Shown here: positions 44,844 through 53,448 of the stretch, piece after piece
Layout: each line of letters begins with the position of its first letter
Numbering within the stretch: the stretch's first letter is position 1
Source: Sediminispirochaeta smaragdinae DSM 11293
GTDB lineage: Bacteria; Spirochaetota; Spirochaetia; DSM-16054; Sediminispirochaetaceae
Reading direction: 5' to 3'
NCBI RefSeq assembly: GCF_000143985.1
Contig: NC_014364.1
Span: 1,302,001-1,366,000, forward strand
DNA length: 64,000 nt
The notes under the pieces: generated by a model
Database searches by the model: none
What the model saw: the letters and a program-made list of their open reading frames with translations, nothing else
Told to the model about the DNA's origin: nothing
Position numbers and translations under genes: made by a program

Positions 44844-46155
44844 ATCTGAGCAACTTGTTATACAGTGTGCTGCGGCTGATATGAAGGTGCCGTGCACACT
44901 TTGATTTATTGTAATGGAAACGCTGGAGCGTTTTGACTATAATCTCCTTCTCCGACAGCTCAAAAGCCCCCTGCCTCTCCGACGGCAGATTTCGTATGGA
45001 AAGAATGTCGGCAGGCAATTCCTGGATGTGTAGTATCGAATCCGATGTCATGGTGCATGCATAGTGAATACAGTTTCTCAGCTCTCGTACGTTACCTGGC
45101 CAGTGATACGCCAAGAAAAGGTCCTGAACTTCCGAGGTAATTCCCGTGATGGGCTTCTTATGCTCCTTGGAGTAGGACGCAAGAAAATATTCGGTTAAGG
45201 GCACAATATCTTCCCTTCTGTCGCGCAAGGGCGGAATTTTGAGATGGGCGGCCTTGAGCCGGTAATAGAGGTCTTCCCTGAATTTCCCTTGTTCGATTAA
45301 TGTCTCAAGATTTTTATTTGTCGCTGCAATGATATTCACATCGATCTTTATTGTCTTACTGCTTCCGACCTTGCGTATTTCCTGGTTTTGAAGGACCCGA
45401 AGGATCTTAGCCTGAGTAGACAACGACATATCTCCTATTTCGTCCAGAAAAAGCGTATTATTGTGCGCTTTTTCAAAAAGACCGACATGGTCGGAGACGG
45501 CCCCTGTGTAGGCCCCCTTCTCATGACCGAAGAGTTCGTTGTCGAGAAGTCCTTCGGTGAGAGCCGCACAGTTCACCGTCACCATCTCCCGATGACCTCT
45601 GGGCGATCTGAGATGAAGATGCTGAGCGAAAAGCTCTTTTCCTGTTCCGTTTTCACCGGTGATGAGCACCGGCAAGTTTGCCAATGCAAGCTTTTTCATC
45701 TGAAGAAGGAGTGCTTCTATTGCTTTATTTTTGCTGATAATAGGAGGCGCCTGTCTGAGAACCTTTTCCTTGAGTGAAGAACGTTCATTGTCAAGCTCAT
45801 TGAGGCGGGATATGGTAGCAAGCAGCCGTAACAGTTTTTCGAAGCGGATTGGTTTTTGAATGTAATCAAACGCACCATATTTTATTGATTCTACCGCCGT
45901 CTCGATCGTACCATATCCCGTTATCATGATGACCGGAAGTTCCGGTTTTTTTCGTTTTATCTCTTTGAGAAGGTCGATGCCGGAGATGCTTCCGAGCATG
46001 ATGTCGATGAGTGCTGCTTCACAGTGACCGGTTCCAAGAAGTGCCAAGCCCTCTTCGGCATGTGTGCTGTAATGACAATCGATTTGATGGAGGCTAAGGC
46101 TTTGCCTCATGCTTTCGCAATATGCTTCATTATCATCTATCAATACAATTTGCAT
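44827..46155 (-). CDS. NtrC-family sigma-54 response regulator
   Basis: 442 residues: a receiver domain (phospho-acceptor Asp in ALIDIML, Lys in QKPIRF), an AAA+ domain (Walker A GENGTGKE, the accepted GAYTGA variant of the sigma-54 loop, Walker B NTLFLDEIGD) and a Fis-type helix-turn-helix (FHYNKSKCARHLHISRSTLY). It overlaps the fusion kinase by 17 bp, so the two are an obvious pair. The start MQIVLIDD at 46155 was chosen because the promoter at 46194-46222 predicts a start near 46187; an ATG at 46182 is an alternative. Its likely targets are the two sigma-54 promoters at 46305 and 47877. Confidence 0.9.
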   Translation of the reverse strand: MQIVLIDDNEAYCESMRQSLSLHQIDCHYSTHAEEGLALLGTGHCEAALIDIMLGSISGIDLLKEIKRKKPELPVIMITGYGTIETAVESIKYGAFDYIQKPIRFEKLLRLLATISRLNELDNERSSLKEKVLRQAPPIISKNKAIEALLLQMKKLALANLPVLITGENGTGKELFAQHLHLRSPRGHREMVTVNCAALTEGLLDNELFGHEKGAYTGAVSDHVGLFEKAHNNTLFLDEIGDMSLSTQAKILRVLQNQEIRKVGSSKTIKIDVNIIAATNKNLETLIEQGKFREDLYYRLKAAHLKIPPLRDRREDIVPLTEYFLASYSKEHKKPITGITSEVQDLFLAYHWPGNVRELRNCIHYACTMTSDSILHIQELPADILSIRNLPSERQGAFELSEKEIIVKTLQRFHYNKSKCARHLHISRSTLYNKLLRYGIEG

Positions 46156-46184
46156 ACTTCTTTCATCACTCTGTACAGACATAT

Positions 46185-46201
46185 TGTACGAAAATTGTAC
46201 A
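46185..46201. promoter_or_regulatory. Enhancer-like site 1 of the NtrC-type regulator
   Basis: TGTACGAAAATTGTACA, within a TTGTAC-N7-GTACAA inverted repeat (46184-46202). It lies 104 bp upstream of the nucleoside hydrolase sigma-54 promoter and overlaps the -10 box of the regulator's own promoter. It is closely matched by the site at 47767-47783. Confidence 0.65.
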
Positions 46202-46222
46202 ACTCAATACCATGACCGTCAA
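46194..46222 (-). promoter_or_regulatory. Sigma-70-type promoter of the response regulator / ABC-kinase operon
   Basis: Minus-strand TTGACG (46217-46222) and TACAAT (46194-46199) with a 17-bp spacer. The -10 box lies within the palindrome at 46184-46202, suggesting autorepression. Confidence 0.6.
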
Positions 46223-46304
46223 CGAAAAACTTGTTTCGTCCTGTAGATGATTCTAACTTGATATTATGTAATAAAATGGTAGACTCCTGTATTGGTACTC
46301 CTGG

Positions 46305-46321
46305 TTGGTATGTTTTTTGCT
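46305..46321 (+). promoter_or_regulatory. Sigma-54 promoter of the nucleoside hydrolase gene
   Basis: TTGGTATG-TTTT-TTGCT with correct -24/-12 spacing; predicted leader about 34 nt to the ATG at 46367. Confidence 0.75.
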
Positions 46322-46366
46322 ATATGTCTGATGCATGGCATGCAAAATCATAGTAAGGAGTGATCC

Positions 46367-47626
46367 ATGGGCAAATTGAGAAAGCTGATTGCCGCTGTTT
46401 CCTTAGTGGTAGTGTCGGCAGCTGTTTGGGCAAACGGTGGCGGAGAGAGCATGAGCTATGAAACGAGGGATGTGGAGAAGGTGCAGGGCGCACGAAAGGT
46501 AATATTGGATACCGACATGGTGGAACTGTTTGACGACGGCATGGCCATGATCCTTCTTGATCGCTCTCCACGTACAGAACTTCTCGGTGTTACAGTGGTT
46601 TCCGGGAACACACCAATGCCCCGAGGTATGGCAACTGGTGTACGGCAGCTGGAGGCCATTGGTTCTACCGTTCCGCTTTATGCAGGCAGTCGTTACGGAA
46701 TCCGTTCCTGGAGGGCTGAGCCCGAGGTCCTCTCCGCCGAGCTGGCAATAAGTCCTGTCGTCTCGTGGGGCGGATATCTGCGGTCCGCCATCGACCCCGA
46801 AACCTACAACGGTATTGAATTCGATCCCATGGCACGATGGGCGGAACTCTATAAGACGTTATACAATGAAAGCCCTGTTTATCCCTATGTCTACGATACG
46901 GAAAATCCCGATCCTCAAGGAAGAGATGAAGCCGTAGATTTTCTTGTAGACACCGTAAATACGTACCCCGGAGAAGTGACCATTGTGGCTATTGGCCCTC
47001 TTACCAATATCGCCAGAGCCATCATGAGAGATCCATCCTTTCCGTCAAAAGTAAAAGAAATAATCTATATGGGCGGTTCATTCTTTTTGCCGGGCAATTC
47101 CTCTGCGTCGGCCGAATTTAACTGGTGGGCCGATCCCGATGCTGCAAAGATCGCTCTTCGAGCAGCATGGGGGGATCCTGAGTCGGAATCATATAAGCGC
47201 TATGGAAACCAGGTCATTTCCGGTTTGGAGGCAAACCACAATACCGGAGGAATGCCACTTGAGCTCTACAAGAAGATGGTAGCTCAAACCTTCCCAGGCT
47301 TGCAGTCGCTCTTTTATAAGCGGGGTATGGATGATGCGCCGACGAATATTTGGGACCTTTTTGCGGCGGCATATCTGATCGATCCTTCGGTCGTGCTTTC
47401 CTGGAATAATGATCCTCGGCCTGCGGACAATACCCCTCAGCCCATATATGGTGTCTATGTTGATGTGAACGCCGAGATGGGCCCCGATTACGGGAGGAGC
47501 ATCGCCTATGAAAAAGAGCAAGGACCTGTCGGCAGCAAAAAGGCTGCAATACAAAATTTCATCGACGAGGGAAAATTTTGGAATGAAATCGTGTACCCTC
47601 TATTAGTTGATCCAAAAAATAGGTAG
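46367..47626 (+). CDS. Secreted nucleoside hydrolase (IunH family)
   Basis: A 419-residue inosine-uridine-preferring nucleoside hydrolase homologue. The N-terminal signal peptide ends AVWANGGGES, so it is exported. The calcium-binding start motif appears as DTDMVELFDDG, and VTIVAIGPLTNIA and the late EFNWWADPDAA segment match the family. It would split nucleosides outside the cytoplasm into base and ribose. GGAG precedes the ATG. It has its own sigma-54 promoter and terminator, and the sugar ABC operon downstream could import the released ribose or base. Confidence 0.85.
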   Translation: MGKLRKLIAAVSLVVVSAAVWANGGGESMSYETRDVEKVQGARKVILDTDMVELFDDGMAMILLDRSPRTELLGVTVVSGNTPMPRGMATGVRQLEAIGSTVPLYAGSRYGIRSWRAEPEVLSAELAISPVVSWGGYLRSAIDPETYNGIEFDPMARWAELYKTLYNESPVYPYVYDTENPDPQGRDEAVDFLVDTVNTYPGEVTIVAIGPLTNIARAIMRDPSFPSKVKEIIYMGGSFFLPGNSSASAEFNWWADPDAAKIALRAAWGDPESESYKRYGNQVISGLEANHNTGGMPLELYKKMVAQTFPGLQSLFYKRGMDDAPTNIWDLFAAAYLIDPSVVLSWNNDPRPADNTPQPIYGVYVDVNAEMGPDYGRSIAYEKEQGPVGSKKAAIQNFIDEGKFWNEIVYPLLVDPKNR

Positions 47627-47646
47627 CCAGAAGGCTTTCTGTCGGG

Positions 47647-47677
47647 AAAAAGCAGCCCCTCTACGGCTGCTTTTTTT
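47647..47677 (+). terminator. Terminator of the nucleoside hydrolase gene
   Basis: AGCAGCC (47651-47657) pairs with GGCTGCT (47665-47671), followed by a run of T. It separates the nucleoside hydrolase from the ABC operon. Confidence 0.85.
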
Positions 47678-47766
47678 GTCATACTGCCGTTGATAGCACG
47701 CTGCAAGAAGCTGAAAAGAAAGTTGGAGTTTCCTGTAGCGGAAGTCGGCAGAGTGTCTGGACAAAG

Positions 47767-47783
47767 TGTCCTAAAATTGAACA
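47767..47783. promoter_or_regulatory. Enhancer-like site 2 of the NtrC-type regulator
   Basis: TGTCCTAAAATTGAACA matches site 1 at 14 of 17 positions (shared pattern TGT-N-C-N-AAAATTG-N-ACA) and lies 94 bp upstream of the ABC operon sigma-54 promoter. Confidence 0.6.
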
Positions 47784-47876
47784 TATGCCGGTAAGTCTTT
47801 CTGATCTGAATAAAAATTGGTTTTTTAATTTATTCTGTTGAAATAACATATTTTTCTCCCTCATGAAACATTCCGC

Positions 47877-47893
47877 TTGGTACGCTTCTTGCA
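47877..47893 (+). promoter_or_regulatory. Sigma-54 promoter of the sugar ABC operon
   Basis: TTGGTACG-CTTC-TTGCA, a close -24/-12 match with correct spacing. It lies inside an apparent upstream extension of the binding-protein frame, which argues against the earlier start at 47863. Confidence 0.8.
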
Positions 47894-47940
47894 TTCGATA
47901 CATGCATGCACATGCAAAAATTATTTTTGAGGAGTGGTCC

Positions 47941-48912
47941 ATGAAGAGATGTACAGATGGGAAAACCGGAAAGGTGCTATTTTTGATTCTTGCCGGCTTG
48001 ATGATTATTGCCGCCCCGGTGTTTTCAGGTGGAAAAAAAGAGAGCGGCAGTGATAAGCCGGTTGTCGGATTGGTGATGAAGTCTTTGGCAAATGAGTTTT
48101 TTAAGACCATGGAAGAGGGAGCACGAAAGTTTGCCGAAGAAGACGGAAGCTTCGAGCTGATTCCTGTCGGTATGAATTCCGAAACGGATATCGATACCCA
48201 GGTAAGTGCCATGGAGCGTTTTATCACCACAGGCGTCGATATGATCGTCGTTGCCCCTGCCGATTCCGTCGGCATGGTTAAATCCGTCAAAAAGGCCGTT
48301 GATGCTGGTATAACTGTTGTAAATTTCGACGTTACCTTGGACAAGGATGCACTTGAGGCTGCCGGACTCCCGAGAGATTTTCTTTTTGTCGGCCCGGATA
48401 ATGCCGATGGCGCGGAGATGGTCGGTAATTATCTTGGCGATACCATCGGCAAAGGCGCCAAAGTGATCATTATCGAAGGCAACCCCGGAGCCGACAATGC
48501 AAAACAACGAAAAGAGGGGTTTATGCGCTCGGTTGAAGCGTATAATTTCGACCTGCTTGCATCGAGAACCGCTCACTGGGAAACAGAGGAAGCCAATACG
48601 GTTATGACCAACCTGCTGACAAAGTATCCGGATGTGGAAGGAATCATGTGTGCCAACGATTCCATGGCTGTCGGTGTTGTGAAAGCCTTGGAAGCAGCCG
48701 GCCGGGCAGGAGAAATCAAGGTCGTCGGATTCGATAATATCGGGGCCGTTCAGACCCTCATTAAAGAGGGAAAAGTTCTTGCTAGCATTGATCAATTCGG
48801 TCCTGAGATGGCGGCGAATGCCATTAAGATAGGGTTCAGGATTCTTGGCGGAGAGAAGTTGTCGGGATGGCAAAAGACCCCCATCAAGCTGGTAACGGCA
48901 GAAAATTTATAA
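47941..48912 (+). CDS. Ribose-type periplasmic sugar-binding protein (1)
   Basis: A 323-residue CUT2-class (RbsB-like) binding protein: a signal peptide ending APVFSGGKKESG, then VGLVMKSLANEFFKTMEEGA and the family segments DMIVVAPADS and GIMCANDSMAVG. GAGGAG precedes the ATG at 47941. It is the first gene of a five-gene operon and probably binds ribose or an intact nucleoside released near the cell surface. A hairpin follows it. Its opening LVMKSLANEFF is shared word for word with the second binding protein at 51529. Confidence 0.85.
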   Translation: MKRCTDGKTGKVLFLILAGLMIIAAPVFSGGKKESGSDKPVVGLVMKSLANEFFKTMEEGARKFAEEDGSFELIPVGMNSETDIDTQVSAMERFITTGVDMIVVAPADSVGMVKSVKKAVDAGITVVNFDVTLDKDALEAAGLPRDFLFVGPDNADGAEMVGNYLGDTIGKGAKVIIIEGNPGADNAKQRKEGFMRSVEAYNFDLLASRTAHWETEEANTVMTNLLTKYPDVEGIMCANDSMAVGVVKALEAAGRAGEIKVVGFDNIGAVQTLIKEGKVLASIDQFGPEMAANAIKIGFRILGGEKLSGWQKTPIKLVTAENL

Positions 48913-48927
48913 ACGTCTATATCAGGA

Positions 48928-48948
48928 GAGGGGACAATACGTCCCCTC
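48928..48948 (+). terminator. Intercistronic hairpin after the first binding-protein gene
   Basis: GAGGGGAC (48928-48935) pairs perfectly with GTCCCCTC (48941-48948) across a 5-base loop; the T tract is weak (ATTCTTC). It is either a leaky terminator or an RNA-stabilising hairpin. Confidence 0.5.
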
Positions 48949-48973
48949 ATTCTTCGAAAAGGAGAAAACTTGC

Positions 48974-50509
48974 GTGAGCCCCAAAACAATTGTGGCATTG
49001 AAAGGTGTATCGGTCCAGTTTCCCGGTGTCAAAGCCCTGGACAGGGTCGATCTTGATATCTATAACGGAGAGATCCATGTCCTGTTGGGAGAGAACGGAG
49101 CGGGAAAGTCCACTCTGGTAAAGATACTCTGCGGTATATATAAGCCGTCCGAAGGTGAAATCTTTTTCAGCGGTGAGAGGTATGAACCTAAAGGCACATT
49201 GGATGCCATTAAAAGCGGTATCCGCGTTGTGTATCAGGAGTTCAATCTTTTGCCCTATCTTTCCATTGCAGAGAACATCTTTTTTGAGCAACTACCGAAA
49301 AAGCATGGTTTTGTACAATATAAGGTTCTTATGGCAAAGGCCGCCGAACTGCTTAACGAGGTAGGTCTGGGATCGATTTCTCCTAGAACACCTGTTGAGC
49401 AACTCGGAGTGGCCCAGAAACAACTTGTTGAAATTTGTAAGGCCCTTTCAGCGGAAAGTAAACTATTGATTCTTGACGAACCTACAGCGACCCTTATGCC
49501 GGAGGAGATCGAAAACCTTTTTTCTCTTATTAGAAAACTGAAGGAGAAGGGGGTTTCCGTTATCTATATTTCTCACCGTTTGAAAGAGGTTTTCGAGATC
49601 GGAGACAGAATCACCGTACTTCGAAACGGCTCTCTCGTTGGAACCCACCGTGCCGGGGAACTGGACATACCAGGTATCGTAAAAATGATGGTCGGGAAAG
49701 AGATGGCCTCCGAATATCCCTTTGACGCAGCCGTGCATCCTGGAACCTCCTTTTTTTCGGTAAGAAACCTTCGGTACAGGGGTAATCAGCATTCCGTTGA
49801 TTTTGATCTTCGCCGGGGAGAGATACTCGGTGTTGCAGGGCTCGTTGGGTCGGGACGAACAGAAACCATGCGTGCACTTTATGGCGCTGACAAGCGGGAT
49901 TCCGGCAGCGTGACTCTCAATGGTCGGGAGCTTTCTGTTTCGTCACCGAAAGATGCCGTTAAAAATGGAATTTGTCTTTTGACTGAAGATCGAAAAAGCC
50001 AGGGTCTTGTCCTAGAAATGAGCTGTACCGAGAACATAACGATTACAAACCTGGGGGATGTCTCTTCACATGGATTGTTGAAAAAAGAAAAGGAAGCCGA
50101 GGTAAGTCGTTCATTGATTAAAAAACTTGGCATACGAACAACATCGGAGAGGACAACCGTCAAAAATCTTTCAGGTGGAAATCAACAAAAAATTGTGATT
50201 GCCAAATGGCTGTACAGAAACGCGGAGGTTTTGATTTTTGACGAACCGACCAGAGGCATAGACGTGGGGGCCAAATATGAAATCTATCTTCTGTTGTGGA
50301 AACTTGCTGCGGAAGGAAAAGGGATTATTGTAATCTCTTCAGATCTTCCGGAGATTATGGGTATTTGTCATCGCATGTTGATTTTCTCAAATGGAAAAAT
50401 CACCGGAGAGTTGAAACGAAAGGAATTCAGTCAGGAGCGGATTCTCTCGCTTTCATATGCTGAATATCTGAACCAAAGCAAGGAGACAGAGGAACGAAGG
50501 GATGGGTGA
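48974..50509 (+). CDS. Sugar ABC transporter ATP-binding protein (RbsA/MglA-like)
   Basis: A 511-residue double-domain CUT2 ATPase. Domain 1 has GENGAGKST, LGVAQKQLVEICKAL and LLILDEPTATL; domain 2 has LSGGNQQKIVIAKWL and LIFDEPTRGIDVGAKYE. It starts at GTG behind AAGGAGAAAA. It is the only conventional ATPase for the two permeases in the operon, so either it serves both or the ABC module of the kinase at 43014 contacts one of them. Confidence 0.92.
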   Translation: MSPKTIVALKGVSVQFPGVKALDRVDLDIYNGEIHVLLGENGAGKSTLVKILCGIYKPSEGEIFFSGERYEPKGTLDAIKSGIRVVYQEFNLLPYLSIAENIFFEQLPKKHGFVQYKVLMAKAAELLNEVGLGSISPRTPVEQLGVAQKQLVEICKALSAESKLLILDEPTATLMPEEIENLFSLIRKLKEKGVSVIYISHRLKEVFEIGDRITVLRNGSLVGTHRAGELDIPGIVKMMVGKEMASEYPFDAAVHPGTSFFSVRNLRYRGNQHSVDFDLRRGEILGVAGLVGSGRTETMRALYGADKRDSGSVTLNGRELSVSSPKDAVKNGICLLTEDRKSQGLVLEMSCTENITITNLGDVSSHGLLKKEKEAEVSRSLIKKLGIRTTSERTTVKNLSGGNQQKIVIAKWLYRNAEVLIFDEPTRGIDVGAKYEIYLLLWKLAAEGKGIIVISSDLPEIMGICHRMLIFSNGKITGELKRKEFSQERILSLSYAEYLNQSKETEERRDG

Positions 50510-51488
50510 CATGAAGTTTAAAGCAAACATGAATTATCTTCTCAGCGAAGGGGGTATCGGCATTATTTTGGTACTTTTGTTTCTTATTTTTGCCGTGACT
50601 ACCCCCCATTTTGCAAGTTTTCAGAATATTTCAAATATTTTTACCCAGATAAGTATCAATACCATCATCTCTGTCGGTATGACCTTTGTTATTCTGTTGG
50701 GTGGTATCGATCTTTCGGTTGGATCGCTCCTCGCACTTTGTTCTGTCGCGGCGGGCATGGTCATGAGTAATGGAGAGCTTTCTCCTGGTTTCTCCATTTT
50801 TAGTGCTGTTTTCTTGAGTATCGTTATAGGTATGTTTTTCGGGCTTGCAAACGGAGCAATTTCCGAGAAATGGAAAATCCATTCCTTTATCGTGACTCTC
50901 GGAATGCTGAATATAACAAGAGGAATGGCCCTTCAAGTCAGTAATTCGCGGACCTTTTTTGATTTTCCCGCCGGTTTCAACAGTTTTGGGAATATAAATA
51001 TTGTTGGGCTTCCCATTATTTTCGTAATTGCTCTCCTACTTGTTATTTTGGGGCAGGTAGTACTTACCCGGACTGTTTTTGGCCGCATGCTTATTGCTAT
51101 TGGGAACAATGAGGAGTCTGTTCGGCTTTCAGGGCATAATACCGCGTTGTACAAGGTACTTGCCTTTGTCATTTGTGGCGCAAGTGTCGGTATTGCCGCG
51201 ATTATGTATATGCTGCGTCTTAATATAGCCAGTCCTATTTTAGGGGTGGGCTTCGAGCTGAATGCTATTGCGGCCGTTGTCATCGGTGGGACCAGTATGA
51301 ACGGCGGGAAGGGATCGCTTCTCGGGACCTTCCTCGGTGCTTGTATCATGGGTGTGTTGAATAACGGGCTTTTGCTGATCGGACTTGGTGACTTTGCCAG
51401 ACAGATTGTGACGGGTCTTATCATTATTCTTGCTGTCATTCTTGATCGGTATCGAAACAGTTTTTCTGCAAGGTTAAGGGAGGCATAG
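50502..51488 (+). CDS. Sugar ABC transporter permease (1), RbsC-like
   Basis: A 328-residue permease of the BPD_transp_2 family with LLGGIDLSVGSLLALCSV and VVIGGTSMNGGKGSLLG motifs and multiple membrane segments. It overlaps the ATPase gene by 8 bp. An in-frame ATG at 50511 is an alternative start. Together with binding protein 1 and the ATPase it forms a complete ribose-type importer. Confidence 0.9.
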   Translation: MGDMKFKANMNYLLSEGGIGIILVLLFLIFAVTTPHFASFQNISNIFTQISINTIISVGMTFVILLGGIDLSVGSLLALCSVAAGMVMSNGELSPGFSIFSAVFLSIVIGMFFGLANGAISEKWKIHSFIVTLGMLNITRGMALQVSNSRTFFDFPAGFNSFGNINIVGLPIIFVIALLLVILGQVVLTRTVFGRMLIAIGNNEESVRLSGHNTALYKVLAFVICGASVGIAAIMYMLRLNIASPILGVGFELNAIAAVVIGGTSMNGGKGSLLGTFLGACIMGVLNNGLLLIGLGDFARQIVTGLIIILAVILDRYRNSFSARLREA

Positions 51489-51528
51489 AAATAATACCGT
51501 TTTCCTTGATACAGGATATACTGGTCGA

Positions 51529-52479
51529 ATGACAAAACAGCTCAAGAGTACTGCCGTTCTTATTTTTCTTATTATCGTGGCCTTGTTTGCAATAGGTCGG
51601 GTTCATCTACGGGAAGGCCGACCTCACAGGGTAACCGTGGCACTTGTTATGAAGTCTCTTGCCAATGAGTTTTTTTTGACGATGGAGCAGGGGGCGCGTG
51701 ATCACCATATGAATAATGCAGAACGTTACGATCTCCTGATCTATGGCATCAAGGATGAGCAGGCGGTAAGCCAGCAGATTCATATTGTCGAACAGCTGAT
51801 GGCAATTGATGTAGATGCCATCATTATCGCACCTGCCGACTCAAAGGCCTTGGTCCCTGTTTGTCAAAGGGCGATGGCGTCCGGGGTTGCCATAGTCAAC
51901 ATAGACAATAAATTTGATGCGACGGTCATTGCGGAACGCGGCTTGCATGTTCCTTTTGTCGGTCCTGATAATTATCAAGGGGCCAAGGCGGCAGGAGATT
52001 ATCTTGCCGATCATCTGTCCTCCGGAAACCAGGTTGCCATCATTGAGGGAATCCCTTCTGCCTATAACTCTCAGCAGCGTTGTCTTGGCTTCAGAAAGGC
52101 TATGGACGACGCCGGAATAATGATAGTCGATACCAGGCCGGCACTGTGGGAGATGGACAGGGCGTATACTACGGTTATTTCAATCCTTAACGAACATCGG
52201 AATGTGCGAGCCCTACTCTGTGCAAACGATAATATGGCTCTTGGAGCTGCAGCAGCGGTAAAGGCTGCTTCAAAAAGAAATTCAATGTACATCATCGGTT
52301 TCGATAATATCTCAGCGGTAAATAATGAGTTGAAAAAGGGAGATATTCTTGCCACGGTAGATCAGCATGCTGCTCTGATAGCGGTGAATGGTATTGAGAT
52401 GGCTCTCAGCATGCTTAATGGTGAGGATGTTGATTTGATATGTACAACACCCGTTGAACTGGTAACTGCCTATGAATAA
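51529..52479 (+). CDS. Ribose-type sugar-binding protein (2), membrane-tethered
   Basis: A 316-residue paralogue of binding protein 1 (VALVMKSLANEFFLTMEQGA, DAIIIAPADSKAL, ALLCANDNMALGAAA). The N-terminal hydrophobic segment (residues 8-24) has no lipobox or clear signal-peptidase site, so it may stay anchored as an uncleaved membrane protein. The next permease gene overlaps its end by 8 bp, making a second binding protein-permease pair without an ATPase. A tethered binding protein could act as the sensing subunit for the ABC-kinase fusion; this is inference. Confidence 0.8.
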   Translation: MTKQLKSTAVLIFLIIVALFAIGRVHLREGRPHRVTVALVMKSLANEFFLTMEQGARDHHMNNAERYDLLIYGIKDEQAVSQQIHIVEQLMAIDVDAIIIAPADSKALVPVCQRAMASGVAIVNIDNKFDATVIAERGLHVPFVGPDNYQGAKAAGDYLADHLSSGNQVAIIEGIPSAYNSQQRCLGFRKAMDDAGIMIVDTRPALWEMDRAYTTVISILNEHRNVRALLCANDNMALGAAAAVKAASKRNSMYIIGFDNISAVNNELKKGDILATVDQHAALIAVNGIEMALSMLNGEDVDLICTTPVELVTAYE

Positions 52480-53440
52480 GTTTGTTGCATTCTTCAAATC
52501 GAAATTTCGAAGTATCGCCGGTGAAATTGATAATGTGAGCGGCCTTTTGTTGGCACTTTGTGCCCTCATTTTGTTTTTTTCCCTGCGTAGCGACCATTTT
52601 CTTTCCGAAAAAACTTTGGCCACGATTGCCAATCAAATTCCCGTGCAAATGGTACTTGCGGTAGGTATGACCTATGTACTTATCATCGCCGGGATAGATC
52701 TTTCTATCGGATCGGTTTTGGCCCTGTGCAGTACAGTACTCAGTCTCTTACTCATACGCTTTCATATGCCGCTACCGGTTGCACTCCTTTTGACGACTCT
52801 GACGGGCATCTGTGCCGGTTTTATCAACGGTCTTCTTTCTGCCTGGCTCTCGATACCAAGCTTTATCGTTACTCTTGGTATGATGGAAATTGCACGGGGC
52901 CTTGCCTATATCCTTTCGGATTCGCGCACGATCTATATCGGAACCGGGATAGCCTGTTTTGCGGCTTCTCTCTGGGGTGGTATTTCCGTAGCCTTTCTTA
53001 TTGCCATCGCCATATCGGTAGTCGGCCAACTCCTTCTAAAATATACCGTCTTGGGGACTTATTTATCGGGAATAGGAACAAAGGCGTCGGATATGCCTTT
53101 GTCCGATGCCTTGATTCGCAAAATAAAGATTTTTGTTTTTTCGATAATGGGAATGCTGGTTGCGATTGCCTCGATGTTTCATACGGCAAAACTCGAAGCA
53201 GCCGATCCCAATGCCGGTTCAGGGCTGGAACTCCAAGTCATTGCTTCGGTGGTGATCGGCGGTACAAGTCTTTTAGGTGGCAAAGGATCGGTGGTCAATT
53301 CGATGTTCGGTGTTCTTATCATGGCAGTTTTGCAGACCGGTCTTGCACAGCTAGGGGTTGATGATCCCCTTAAGCAGCTGATAACCGGTCTGCTCATCAT
53401 CATTGCGCTGCTCTTGGATCGATACCGGGAACAGCCATGA
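52472..53440 (+). CDS. Sugar ABC transporter permease (2), RbsC-like
   Basis: A 322-residue BPD_transp_2 permease with IIAGIDLSIGSVLALCST and VVIGGTSLLGGKGSVVN, a paralogue of permease 1. It is coupled to binding protein 2 by overlap and is the last gene of the operon, ending 8 bp from the convergent LolA-like gene. No ATPase follows, so it must share the operon ATPase or interact with another ABC module. Confidence 0.9.
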   Translation: MNKFVAFFKSKFRSIAGEIDNVSGLLLALCALILFFSLRSDHFLSEKTLATIANQIPVQMVLAVGMTYVLIIAGIDLSIGSVLALCSTVLSLLLIRFHMPLPVALLLTTLTGICAGFINGLLSAWLSIPSFIVTLGMMEIARGLAYILSDSRTIYIGTGIACFAASLWGGISVAFLIAIAISVVGQLLLKYTVLGTYLSGIGTKASDMPLSDALIRKIKIFVFSIMGMLVAIASMFHTAKLEAADPNAGSGLELQVIASVVIGGTSLLGGKGSVVNSMFGVLIMAVLQTGLAQLGVDDPLKQLITGLLIIIALLLDRYREQP

Positions 53441-53448
53441 TCACCTTT

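Noticed and set aside
47863-47940. Upstream extension of binding protein 1
   Set aside because: It contains the sigma-54 promoter; the ATG at 47941 has a ribosome-binding site and gives a normal signal peptide.
48025-48873. A 282-codon minus-strand open frame
   Set aside because: Antisense shadow of binding protein 1; no start signal or motifs.
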